DNA of 64,000 bases, taken from a virus. Positions within the stretch are counted from its first letter, which is position 1. Each line of letters starts with the position of its first letter. Positions 7,789-14,879 of the stretch are shown piece after piece. The DNA lies in IMG/VR virus record IMGVR_UViG_3300042319_000564, positions 31,535 to 95,534 of that record; one strand, given 5' to 3'. The notes below the pieces were generated by a model. The model made no database searches. It was given only the letters and a program-made list of their open reading frames with translations, and was not told the DNA's origin. Both the position numbers and the translations under genes were made by a program.

Positions 7789-8460
7789 TTATTTTGTTCT
7801 TTTTATTTTCTTTTTAGCAACAGGTGTTTCTAACTCTTTTGGTGCATCCACTACTGTTGTAGTTGGTTGATTAGTTAATTCTAACATAATATCTTTCTGT
7901 TCCAACAATACAGTATTTTGCGGGACAAGACCTATTTGAATCAATGATTGTAATGTTTGTGGATTACTCATAGCATTCAATAATTTAGCTGGACTAGGTC
8001 TGCCCATAGCTATGATTTCAGATTGAATCTCACGACCAACTGTTACTGTGAATTCATAGTTAGCATTAGCTTCAAACATTTCATCATCGGTGTATGGTGT
8101 ACCATCTGGATGTTTAAGTCTTGTTGGTTCTACTTCAGCATAGAGTTCAGCCATATATTTTTCTAATATTTTAATCTCTTTGCGATTAAGTTCAAAAGCG
8201 TGTTTTTGGTCATCTAAATGTGATTCCAACTCAATAATTTCTGCTTGTAAATTAAGCAGAATATGTGGTAGTGCTGGAACTGTTTTTAGATGTTTTAGTT
8301 CTTCAAGTTTAGCTTGATATTTGAGTTCAGCTACTTCTTCTAGCACAGCCGCTCGTTTGCGACCGACATAGAAGCCTTGAAGTGTTTTGATTTTTTCCCA
8401 TGGGGTACTACCGATAACCTGGTAACGATAGTTAAATTCTGAATTTAGATTTGAAGCCAT
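7789..8460 (-). CDS. Hypothetical 223-aa helical protein within the fibre cluster
   Basis: Unknown family. Residues about 35-110 are strongly helical with coiled-coil character (AVLEEVAELKYQAKLEEL, LQAEIIELESHLDDQKHAFEL). A small mixed segment follows, with HPDGTPYTDDEMFEANANYEFTV, and the C-terminus is lysine-rich (VAKKKIKRTK). There is no signal or membrane helix. Its place between two fibre genes makes a fibre chaperone or a minor tail protein plausible, but no signature confirms this. A late-like box lies about 31 nt upstream and a GAGAG purine run precedes the ATG. Confidence 0.6.
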   Translation of the reverse strand: MASNLNSEFNYRYQVIGSTPWEKIKTLQGFYVGRKRAAVLEEVAELKYQAKLEELKHLKTVPALPHILLNLQAEIIELESHLDDQKHAFELNRKEIKILEKYMAELYAEVEPTRLKHPDGTPYTDDEMFEANANYEFTVTVGREIQSEIIAMGRPSPAKLLNAMSNPQTLQSLIQIGLVPQNTVLLEQKDIMLELTNQPTTTVVDAPKELETPVAKKKIKRTK

Positions 8461-8490
8461 TTTTTTCTCTCTATAAGTTGTGTATAGAGA

Positions 8491-8498
8491 TATTTAAT
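8491..8498 (-). promoter_or_regulatory. Late-type promoter box ATTAAATA
   Basis: ATTAAATA about 30 nt before the ATG of the 223-aa gene; a weaker variant of the local late box. Confidence 0.35.
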
Positions 8499-8522
8499 GA
8501 CTTATTTGCCTGTCTAAAAATT

Positions 8523-9677
8523 TTATAAATCGCCTGTGTTAGTTGAAGGGAATGCTCTTCCCGCACCCCAAATTATACGTACTGCTCCACCATTATCAAC
8601 AGATGACCCGTCAGCGTTTGCACTAAGTCCGGCACCACCGCCATATGTTCCACCTCTAGGTAATCCATTTGAACCCGGAAATCCCGGGCCACCCATTGGC
8701 CAAGGTTCTATACCTGCACTAGTGTTTGTGCCATATCCATAACCACCTGCACCACTAGCTCCTTGACCTAGTAAACCTACACCACCACCGTTGCCAGCAT
8801 AGCTAAATTGTCCTCCGGAAGCTCCGCCTCCGCCGCTTCCACCGGTACCTGCACTACCAGTGCCGCCCCTAGCAAGATATGAGGGGGCACCGGTGCCTCC
8901 TGTTCCAGAATAACCACCTGCACCGCCGTGGCCGCCATATATTAATGTAGGAGGGCTAGCTCTGTATATTCCACCCTCTCCACCTTCGCCACCACCATCT
9001 CCATTAAACCAGCCACCTCGGCCGCCTTGTACAAAATCGGCACTAGTAGTAGGTATACCATTGCCGCCATCGCCCCATAAGGTGCTTGTACTAATAAAAT
9101 AACTTTGTCCACCTTTAGTAGGGTTGAATATGTTCCTACCCGCACCAACTACAACAGTATATGATTGTCCGGGAACTACAGTAATATTATTTTTCCATCC
9201 TAATCCGCCTCCACCCGCGCTGCCTGTGCCTCCACCCCCGGCACCAACAACAACAGCACACACTGATGTTATACCGCCGGGTGCTACCCATGAATATGTT
9301 CCGGCAGTTGTAAATGCCACCTGACCCGTTGGAGGAGCATTGGTTGTAATTGAATTACTTGCGGCACTTGCACTACCTGTTCCTATATTATTTGTAGCAG
9401 TAACTGTAAATGTATAACTAGTACTTGCCGTTAAGCCGGACACTGTAATAGTGCCTGAACCCGCTTGAGTTAATGTACCAGTAATATTACCTGGACTACT
9501 TGTTGCTGTATAACTTGTAATTGTTGCACCTCCATTATTAAGTGGGGCAGTAAATGCTACTGTTGCTGATGTTGCACCTGTAGCAGTTGCTGTACTAATA
9601 GTCGGTGCTCCTGGTACTGTTGGTGGAGGTGTTATACTTACACCTGCTCCTAATGTTATGCCTGGTCCAATATCCAT
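8523..9677 (-). CDS. Fibre/adhesin: FN3 plus glycine-rich receptor-binding domain
   Basis: A 384-aa protein. A short anchor (MDIGPGITLGAGVSITPPP) precedes an FN3 domain (about 20-112) almost identical in pattern to those of the two fibres to its left. Then comes a beta-rich entry (TTAGTYSWVAPGGITSVCAVVVGAGGGG) and a long Gly-rich region to the end, with many GGGG and GGTG runs. Gly-rich domains with this entry are common at the tips of phage fibres, and by analogy with polyglycine sandwiches of T-even adhesins they contact the receptor. Preceded by GATAAATA and AAGAAGGA. Confidence 0.75.
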   Translation of the reverse strand: MDIGPGITLGAGVSITPPPTVPGAPTISTATATGATSATVAFTAPLNNGGATITSYTATSSPGNITGTLTQAGSGTITVSGLTASTSYTFTVTATNNIGTGSASAASNSITTNAPPTGQVAFTTAGTYSWVAPGGITSVCAVVVGAGGGGTGSAGGGGLGWKNNITVVPGQSYTVVVGAGRNIFNPTKGGQSYFISTSTLWGDGGNGIPTTSADFVQGGRGGWFNGDGGGEGGEGGIYRASPPTLIYGGHGGAGGYSGTGGTGAPSYLARGGTGSAGTGGSGGGGASGGQFSYAGNGGGVGLLGQGASGAGGYGYGTNTSAGIEPWPMGGPGFPGSNGLPRGGTYGGGAGLSANADGSSVDNGGAVRIIWGAGRAFPSTNTGDL

Positions 9678-9698
9678 GTTAAATATCCTTCTTTATTG

Positions 9699-9706
9699 TA
9701 TTTATC
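9699..9706 (-). promoter_or_regulatory. Late-type promoter box GATAAATA
   Basis: GATAAATAC, then AATAAAGAAGGATATTTAAC and ATG of the Gly-rich adhesin. The predicted start would leave a leader of about 15 nt including the ribosome site. Confidence 0.5.
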
Positions 9707-9714
9707 AAACAACA

Positions 9715-9739
9715 AAAAAGGCTCAAATTGAGCCTTTTT
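9715..9739 (-). terminator. Rho-independent terminator of the porin gene
   Basis: Ten-bp stem AAAAAGGCTC / GAGCCTTTTT with a five-base loop and a flanking T run, 18 bp after the porin stop. Confidence 0.85.
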
Positions 9740-9757
9740 ATACAATCTCAATGGAGA

Positions 9758-10639
9758 TTAGAAGCGATGTGTTACACCAACCCCAACTTGTTTTACGTCA
9801 TTTGCTGTACCAGTAGCATCAACATTACGATAGTTGACACCTAATGCAGTACGCTTACTGAAGTTATAATCAGCACCCATTGCATAAGCTTTAACATTAG
9901 TATTTGTTTTACCATAGCTAGCTTTAGCAGTTACTGGACCAAATGCTTGACTTGCACCAAACAAATCACCTGTACGTGCTACAGCACCTTTGTCATCACT
10001 ATGTGAGTAAAATACTTGTGTATTGCCTAATTTTGCGCTACCAGCATATACTGTGCTTTTCTCAATACCTTGAGTATATTGTGCAACTGTTGCGTTAATG
10101 CCAAACAATTTTGCACTTGCACTATAGCTACTTGCTTCTGTGCCTACACCATTTTGTGTGCGGTCATATGTTGCAGTTACACCTTTGACTGGTGTCAACC
10201 CAAAGAATGTACCATTGCTCATTCTTAAACCACGCAAGTTATGTACATCACCTGCAACACTACCATACAATGTGCCAAAAGCGTCATTGTTAGTAATTGC
10301 TAAGAAGTGACTGTGTAGATTGCGACCTAAATCAATGCTACCAAGCTTGTTTGCCAAACCAATTGTTGATTGACGATCACCAAGTTTAGTATCTGCACCA
10401 GTGATAGGATCATTGGCTTTTAAACTTGTATCTAGTACTATACGAGCCTTCATACCACCAATGTTTTCATTTACTGAAATAGTGATGTTGCTTGTTGGAT
10501 CAGTAGCTAGAGTTGTTTTGCTAGTAGCACCAGTCTTAGTATTGTCAACAAATTCGCTGATTTTACCATTTAGATTAATTTGTGCTGTTGCAACTAGTGT
10601 TGTTGCGGCCAATAATGTCGCTATTGCGATTTTCTTCAT
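9758..10639 (-). CDS. Outer-membrane porin of betaproteobacterial type
   Basis: A 293-aa Gram-negative porin. It has a signal peptide (about 1-19, MKKIAIATLLAATTLVATA then QINLNGK), alternating beta-strand patterns throughout and a C-terminus GVGVTHRF ending in Phe, the signal read by the BAM complex. The pattern (early INLNGKI, central AKLFGINAT, late GADYNFSKRTALGVNYRNVD) is that of general-diffusion porins of Burkholderiales, though 293 residues is shorter than their usual 340-390. Porins are rare in virulent phages. It could change permeability or replace the phage receptor to block superinfection. A canonical TATAAATA box, a leader hairpin and its own terminator mark it as an integrated phage gene, not chance host DNA. 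Confidence 0.8.
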   Translation of the reverse strand: MKKIAIATLLAATTLVATAQINLNGKISEFVDNTKTGATSKTTLATDPTSNITISVNENIGGMKARIVLDTSLKANDPITGADTKLGDRQSTIGLANKLGSIDLGRNLHSHFLAITNNDAFGTLYGSVAGDVHNLRGLRMSNGTFFGLTPVKGVTATYDRTQNGVGTEASSYSASAKLFGINATVAQYTQGIEKSTVYAGSAKLGNTQVFYSHSDDKGAVARTGDLFGASQAFGPVTAKASYGKTNTNVKAYAMGADYNFSKRTALGVNYRNVDATGTANDVKQVGVGVTHRF

Positions 10640-10659
10640 AAGATTTTCCTTTAAAAATA

Positions 10660-10677
10660 AGCCTGATTCCTCAGGCT
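10660..10677 (-). promoter_or_regulatory. Stem-loop in the porin leader (or terminator of the upstream gene)
   Basis: A perfect 7-bp stem AGCCTGA / TCAGGCT with loop GGAA. If transcription starts just after the TATAAATA box (about 10679), the hairpin lies at the very 5' end of the message, like the stabilising stem of ompA mRNA. It is followed by TTATTTTTA, so it could instead terminate the transcript of the 137-aa gene. The sequence alone does not decide. Confidence 0.55.
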
Positions 10678-10684
10678 AGACTAA

Positions 10685-10692
10685 TATTTATA
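10685..10692 (-). promoter_or_regulatory. Canonical T4-type late promoter TATAAATA (porin)
   Basis: An exact TATAAATA on the minus strand, 45 bp before the porin ATG; the T4 late consensus without mismatch. Confidence 0.65.
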
Positions 10693-10764
10693 GTGATTTT
10701 TGTTACCCATATAAAATAGTTGTTTACGTAATAACATACGCTTTAACACAAAAATAGGCTTAAC

Positions 10765-11178
10765 TTACTCTATTTCAATCCATGAAATTGTATCTTCATC
10801 CCATTTGTAAATTTTATCATCCGATGGGTAGGAACCAATCGGTGATTTAAATGAGCAAGTTATTTCATCAAATATCCAAGATGGATACCCATGTTCTGCC
10901 CAATCTTGTTTAATTGCATCTTGCTTTGCTAGTTTTTCTTCATCAGTCATTGAACGAACAGTGTGAACATCGGTACAAACTCCATCAATTATTTCATAAT
11001 GACCACCTACATATATTTCATATACGCCCAAAACACTAGGTTCTGGTTTACGCACAAATTCAATAAACTCTTCCGGGAGGTTATTAATATCAATATGAGG
11101 GAAAATTTGTATAAAATTTTCTTCAAGTATAGGATGCTCAACTGGTTCCCCGTTTTGTAATCTAATAAATAATTTCAT
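10765..11178 (-). CDS. Hypothetical 137-aa acidic protein, fibre-assembly-like
   Basis: An acidic, Trp/Tyr-containing protein. The C-terminal half holds MTDEEKLAKQDAIKQDW, then PSWIFDEITCSFKSPIGSYP and a KWDEDTISWIEIE ending. The pattern of a proline-containing loop followed by Y/K-W-DE...W is reminiscent of small tail-fibre-assembly proteins and their fused domains in myoviruses. I could not confirm the family. There is no signal or membrane helix. It sits between the porin and the DUF4214-like gene and has a GATAAATA box about 26 nt upstream. Confidence 0.6.
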   Translation of the reverse strand: MKLFIRLQNGEPVEHPILEENFIQIFPHIDINNLPEEFIEFVRKPEPSVLGVYEIYVGGHYEIIDGVCTDVHTVRSMTDEEKLAKQDAIKQDWAEHGYPSWIFDEITCSFKSPIGSYPSDDKIYKWDEDTISWIEIE

Positions 11179-11204
11179 TTTATAAATCCTGTTAGTAATT
11201 ATTA

Positions 11205-11212
11205 TATTTATC
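11205..11212 (-). promoter_or_regulatory. Late-type promoter box GATAAATA
   Basis: GATAAATA about 26 nt before the ATG of the 137-aa gene. Confidence 0.45.
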
Positions 11213-11230
11213 TCAAAAAAATAAAGGATT

Positions 11231-11253
11231 AAAAAGGCTCAAAGAGCCTTTTT
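11231..11253 (-). terminator. Rho-independent terminator
   Basis: Ten-bp stem AAAAAGGCTC / GAGCCTTTTT closed by a three-base loop, 18 bp after the stop of the DUF4214-like gene. The A run provides the T tract on the minus strand. Confidence 0.85.
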
Positions 11254-11270
11254 ATAGTAGTTTATATTGA

Positions 11271-12170
11271 TTACGCTACGAAAGGAGTATACTCAATACC
11301 AGTTGTTGCTAAACCAACTAAACCAATAGTTGTTTCAAACGCTGATAATTCGCTAGCAATAACTAACACATCAGCTTGACTATACTTATTAGCAGTCATC
11401 CAGTTTGTCAATGCTGTTACATCCGCGATTGTAGCTGTAGTACCCATAACATTTTTGTAAACATGCTTAATGAATGTCTCATCACTAATACCACCGGCAT
11501 CAGTTTTGTATGTGTCAGTAGCTAATAGTGCTGTAGCCAATTCTTTGTTTGTCCAACCTGCATCAGCAAGATAGATACCAATACCTTTGTATGCATTAGT
11601 AACATCACTAGTACCTAATGCGGCTGCTAGTAATGCGTATACATCACCTGCACGTCCTGCGGCATCATAAGCAATAGCTTTGTCTGTAAAGACTACACGT
11701 TCATGATCAGCAAGATTAAATTCCATGTTACTAACTAGTGTGCTAGCTAGTGTTACTTTACTAGCAGTTTTAGTTGTAGTGAACTCTGTACTTGCACCGC
11801 CTGCTGTGTAAGTGTCAATACCAGTTGTGCCAGTAACGTCAACTGTAACATCAACTGTACCGTCACCGATACGACCTGTACCTACTACACCAAATGTAGC
11901 AATCTTACCTGCTGTACCAACTGTAGCTACTGTAACGATTAAGTTATTAGCAACTGTGCCGCCTAATGCCGTACCAGCTAGTGTGATTGTGTCACCTGCT
12001 AGATAACCACGGCCTGCGCTAGCGGCTAGACTGTCTAACACAACGGAATAAACTCCGTTAGTTTTTGTAACATCAAATGCGGCTTCAACGCCTGCACCGC
12101 CTGTTAAGCCAGTGATGTTTTGATAGGTAGCGTTTACCGGTTTATCTTTGATTGTAATTGTTGTTGTCAT
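11271..12170 (-). CDS. DUF4214-like surface protein
   Basis: A 299-aa protein. Residues about 20-110 are beta-rich, with a GYLAGDTITLAGTALGG motif that recurs in the 6118-aa virion protein (GYAINNTITILGTALAG). Residues about 155-285 match the pattern of DUF4214, a helical domain of bacterial S-layer and calcium-binding exoproteins: RVVFTDKAIAYDAAGRAGDVYALLAAALG, then FIKHVYKNVMGT and a closing ...SELSAFE. Standard DUF4214 proteins carry several copies; here there is about one and a half. No signal peptide is seen, so virion incorporation fits better than export. It has a sigma70-like promoter with a CRP-like site, unlike its neighbours. Confidence 0.6.
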   Translation of the reverse strand: MTTTITIKDKPVNATYQNITGLTGGAGVEAAFDVTKTNGVYSVVLDSLAASAGRGYLAGDTITLAGTALGGTVANNLIVTVATVGTAGKIATFGVVGTGRIGDGTVDVTVDVTGTTGIDTYTAGGASTEFTTTKTASKVTLASTLVSNMEFNLADHERVVFTDKAIAYDAAGRAGDVYALLAAALGTSDVTNAYKGIGIYLADAGWTNKELATALLATDTYKTDAGGISDETFIKHVYKNVMGTTATIADVTALTNWMTANKYSQADVLVIASELSAFETTIGLVGLATTGIEYTPFVA

Positions 12171-12204
12171 AAATTTCCTTTTATATATAAAAAATAACTC
12201 AATA

Positions 12205-12234
12205 AGTATATAGCGTTTCTACTAGTAATGTCAA
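12205..12234 (-). promoter_or_regulatory. Sigma70-like promoter of the DUF4214-like gene
   Basis: TTGACA (12234-12229), then TATATA after 16 bp or TATACT after 18 bp (12210-12205). Predicted start near 12199, leader about 29 nt with AAAAGGAAA before ATG. There is no late box here. Confidence 0.6.
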
Positions 12235-12253
12235 GGTTAATCCTGGCTAAACG

Positions 12254-12269
12254 TGTGATCCGGATCACA
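12254..12269. promoter_or_regulatory. CRP/FNR-family-like palindrome TGTGATCCGGATCACA
   Basis: A perfect 16-bp palindrome with TGTGA-N6-TCACA half-sites, the consensus of CRP. Its centre lies about 62 bp upstream of the predicted start of the DUF4214-like transcript, the position used for class I CRP activation. It overlaps the last bases of the racemase gene and has no T run, so a simple terminator is less likely. Confidence 0.5.
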
Positions 12270-12948
12270 TGTTGGTGTGAAAAATAGCTTTTTTTACCAA
12301 ACTATCTATGCTATTGACTAAGGGAATACCGTTTTGTTCTGATTCTCTAACAGCTAAGGGTAATTCTGTGCAACCCAATACTACAGCACTTGCACCACGA
12401 CTAATCAAACTATCTACTACAGAAATTAACATGGTATGTGATACAACCATATCCCCTGCTTTAATTAAATCTATAGCAGGTTGTACTATGTTATCCATTT
12501 CTTCTTGACTAGGAACAATACAATCCCAATCAGTTAAACGGTTTTGATATAAGCCTAATTCAATTGTAGCTTGTGTTCCCATTATACCTATTGTGCCTGT
12601 AACATTTATATCACGTAATGAATCAGCTACGCTATCTACAATATGTAGAATAGGAATTTTAAATTTAACTAATTCATCATACCAGTAATGTGCTGTGTTG
12701 CAAGGTATGACAATTGAAGTACATCCAACTGCTTTCAATACTTGCATACCTTGTAGTAAGTATGGTAGTGGTCTATCATCACCATTACGTATACTTGTAC
12801 TACGATCTGGTACACGTGGTTCATTCCATAGTACGAACGGAATATGTTCTTGGTCACAACTTGCAGGTGTTTGTTGTATAAGTCTAGTTACGAACTCTGC
12901 ACTTGCGGCTGGACCCATTCCACCTAGTATACCTAATCGTTTGGTCAT
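12265..12948 (-). CDS. Aspartate/glutamate racemase family enzyme
   Basis: A 227-aa member of the cofactor-independent Asp/Glu racemase superfamily, full length for the family. It has the N-terminal GILGGMGP signature (6-13) and both catalytic cysteines, in PCNTAH (C83) and GCTELP (C193). These enzymes interconvert L- and D-Asp or L- and D-Glu in the cytoplasm by a two-base mechanism; substrate choice cannot be read from sequence here. It is the last gene of a five-gene operon with an amino-acid-binding protein and a DAACS symporter, and its ATG overlaps the stop of a 20-aa peptide gene. Plausible jobs are feeding D-Glu to peptidoglycan synthesis or altering the wall before lysis. Confidence 0.85.
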   Translation of the reverse strand: MTKRLGILGGMGPAASAEFVTRLIQQTPASCDQEHIPFVLWNEPRVPDRSTSIRNGDDRPLPYLLQGMQVLKAVGCTSIVIPCNTAHYWYDELVKFKIPILHIVDSVADSLRDINVTGTIGIMGTQATIELGLYQNRLTDWDCIVPSQEEMDNIVQPAIDLIKAGDMVVSHTMLISVVDSLISRGASAVVLGCTELPLAVRESEQNGIPLVNSIDSLVKKAIFHTNM

Positions 12949-13007
12949 ATTATAACCAATATGATGATTATGAAAATACCAATAGCTATTACGCTAGGAA
13001 GTCTCAT
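12945..13007 (-). CDS. Tiny membrane peptide (20 aa) in the transport operon
   Basis: A 20-codon gene. Its ATG overlaps the TGA of the holin-like gene (ATGA) and its TGA overlaps the ATG of the racemase (ATGA). The product is MRLPSVIAIG followed by ten hydrophobic residues (mostly Ile), enough for one membrane span. Two consecutive 4-base overlaps suggest that ribosomes pass through it. It could act only as a coupling element between the two larger genes, or as a small regulator of the holin. Confidence 0.45.
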   Translation of the reverse strand: MRLPSVIAIGIFIIIILVII

Positions 13008-13606
13008 TTTTTGAATAATAATGCCGAAGCAATAACTAATGCTGTTTGTGCGGCTTCTACATCAGCTGGTTGCTCTTTCCAACCTACACTAATTTGACCA
13101 ATGAATACGCCGGGTTCAGCAGGTACACTGATTCTACACATATAGTTAACACCATTCTCCCTGTACGCAAATCCAATTAAGCTTTGTGGCTTAAGATAAG
13201 GACTACATGGTATCTTACCAGACATTAAACCAATCACATCATTGTTGTTATCGTAGTTTTTAGAAAATAATCCAACATCTAATCCATCATGTTGTTTAAT
13301 TCTTCCACCATTGCGTGTAGCTAAGAACACGATTTTTCTAGTGTTTACTAGTGTATTAACTTCCATTATGGATACAAGTTCTACTTCTGTATTTTTTAAT
13401 AAGAAGTTGTATGCGTCATCATACTTGCCGTTCATCTTTGGTAATGCTTGTTGAGCTTTATACGTTGCCAAGAATGAATCTTTTTCTGTATAAACGATCC
13501 AACCAGCAAATCCTAGTATACAGAGAAAGACAACGGTGAATAGACGAAATGGACTTTCGCCTATATAAGTTAATAAACTAAAGAGAAAATCTTTAAGTTT
13601 GTCCAT
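13004..13606 (-). CDS. T4 T-holin-like membrane protein (candidate class III holin)
   Basis: A 200-aa protein with a short cytoplasmic N-terminus, one membrane helix at about 21-39 (LFTVVFLCILGFAGWIVYT) and a large external domain. This is the topology and size of the T holin of phage T4 (218 aa). Local resemblances, compared from memory, include KDSFLATYK after the helix, a NYM strand near the end followed by a G-x-I-(S/T)-x-x-W strand, and a short C-terminal helix. T holins time lysis by permeabilising the inner membrane and their periplasmic domain binds an antiholin. It overlaps the symporter gene by 14 bp. The assignment is remote and needs a profile search; it could instead be an unrelated membrane sensor. 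Confidence 0.55.
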   Translation of the reverse strand: MDKLKDFLFSLLTYIGESPFRLFTVVFLCILGFAGWIVYTEKDSFLATYKAQQALPKMNGKYDDAYNFLLKNTEVELVSIMEVNTLVNTRKIVFLATRNGGRIKQHDGLDVGLFSKNYDNNNDVIGLMSGKIPCSPYLKPQSLIGFAYRENGVNYMCRISVPAEPGVFIGQISVGWKEQPADVEAAQTALVIASALLFKK

Positions 13607-14870
13607 CCGGTGCTACCTCTTTGTCACAGACAAATGCTGTTACTGCTACGTTACCGTGTACATGACTTGCTGTGCGAATCATATCCATTAATGGGTCAAC
13701 TGCAATCAACAACACTAACACAGCTTCACTTGGAAGTTTTAACAAGTCACAAACAACTGCTACTGTAGCAACTGTTAAGATACCTGTTGTGCCTGCACTT
13801 GCTAGTCCTGCTAAGATACTACCAAATAACACTACAGCTAATCCAGTTAAACCTAACGGTGCATCGTAGATGTTAGCAATGAATACTGTAGCAATAGCAT
13901 AGTAAACAATACTGCCAATACGATTAACAGTGAAACTTAGTGGAACAGTTAATTCAACTCCGCCTTTATCAAAGTGTAGTCTGTGTAATGATTCTTGTGC
14001 GTATGGTATACATGCTAATGAACTGCGTGAGCTAACAGCTACAATCAATGTTTCTTTAGTTTCACGGATAACAGTCATTAAACTTAATCCACTACGCATC
14101 CAAATTACAACAGTACCTGCAATAACTACTAATAGTCCACCAATAAATTGTTGCATTACAAAGTCAAACATAGTTAAGAATATACCTACACCCACTTTAC
14201 CAACTTGTGCTGATATCATTGCTAACAATGCAATTGGTAAAAAGTAATTTAAGAACTTAAAGATGCTGATACTTGCTTGTTGAATGCTTTTAAGCACTTC
14301 TACAAGCATCTTTTGACCTTCTGTTTTAAGATGTCCAAGCGCAACACCAAATATTAAACAGAAGATAACAATCTTCAAGCTTTCACCATTGTTTAGTGTG
14401 TTGAAGATGTTTTCTGGAATAAACTTCTCTGCCATTTTACCTGCATTTACTGAGGGTTCTACTGGCATTGGTTCTTTAAGAGTAATGTTTAAGTCTGTCC
14501 CACTGTCTTTGTCGTTTACTAGTACACCAAGTTGTGTTTTCTTCTCAGGTGTCATTTCTGTGCCAGTTATTAGAACAGTACCTACGCCAATAGTTGCGGC
14601 TAAGAACATACTACCAACAAAGCCTACAATGATTTTGCGAATCAATTGTTGACTACCTTCTTTCTGTAGTAAGCCAATGATACCAACTAAGATAGTTGCT
14701 AATAAGAATGGTAATACTACAACTTTAAGTAAGCTGATGTAGATGCCTCCTAAGCTTTCAAAGTTTAAGCTGAACTCAGGAGCATATACTCCACTAAGTA
14801 TACCAACAATGATAGAACCAAGTATGGTCCACGGGCTTGTTAAAAACGTTTTTAAATGTGTGGTTGTCAT
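13593..14870 (-). CDS. Dicarboxylate/amino acid:cation symporter (DAACS, SLC1-like)
   Basis: A 425-aa inner-membrane transporter, full length for the DAACS/GltP/DctA family. Family landmarks are present: the serine-rich hairpin 1 (SSRSSLACIP, 280-289), a TM7 signature (NRIGS, 316-320), hairpin 2 (LASAGTTGIL, 356-365) and the TM8 core DPLMDMIRT (392-400). Family members import glutamate, aspartate, C4-dicarboxylates or related amino acids with Na+ or H+. Several cation-site residues differ from the archaeal models: NMDGT is NRIGS, and the conserved Asn and last Asp after DMxRT are His and Asn (SHVHGN). A different coupling ion or substrate is likely. The gene starts 9 bp after the binding-protein gene. 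Confidence 0.85.
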   Translation of the reverse strand: MTTTHLKTFLTSPWTILGSIIVGILSGVYAPEFSLNFESLGGIYISLLKVVVLPFLLATILVGIIGLLQKEGSQQLIRKIIVGFVGSMFLAATIGVGTVLITGTEMTPEKKTQLGVLVNDKDSGTDLNITLKEPMPVEPSVNAGKMAEKFIPENIFNTLNNGESLKIVIFCLIFGVALGHLKTEGQKMLVEVLKSIQQASISIFKFLNYFLPIALLAMISAQVGKVGVGIFLTMFDFVMQQFIGGLLVVIAGTVVIWMRSGLSLMTVIRETKETLIVAVSSRSSLACIPYAQESLHRLHFDKGGVELTVPLSFTVNRIGSIVYYAIATVFIANIYDAPLGLTGLAVVLFGSILAGLASAGTTGILTVATVAVVCDLLKLPSEAVLVLLIAVDPLMDMIRTASHVHGNVAVTAFVCDKEVAPDGQT

Positions 14871-14879
14871 AGCAGGTCC

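Noticed and set aside
12254-12269. Terminator of the racemase operon
   Set aside because: A strong palindrome, but no T run follows on the minus strand; position relative to the next promoter fits a regulator site better. Not fully excluded.
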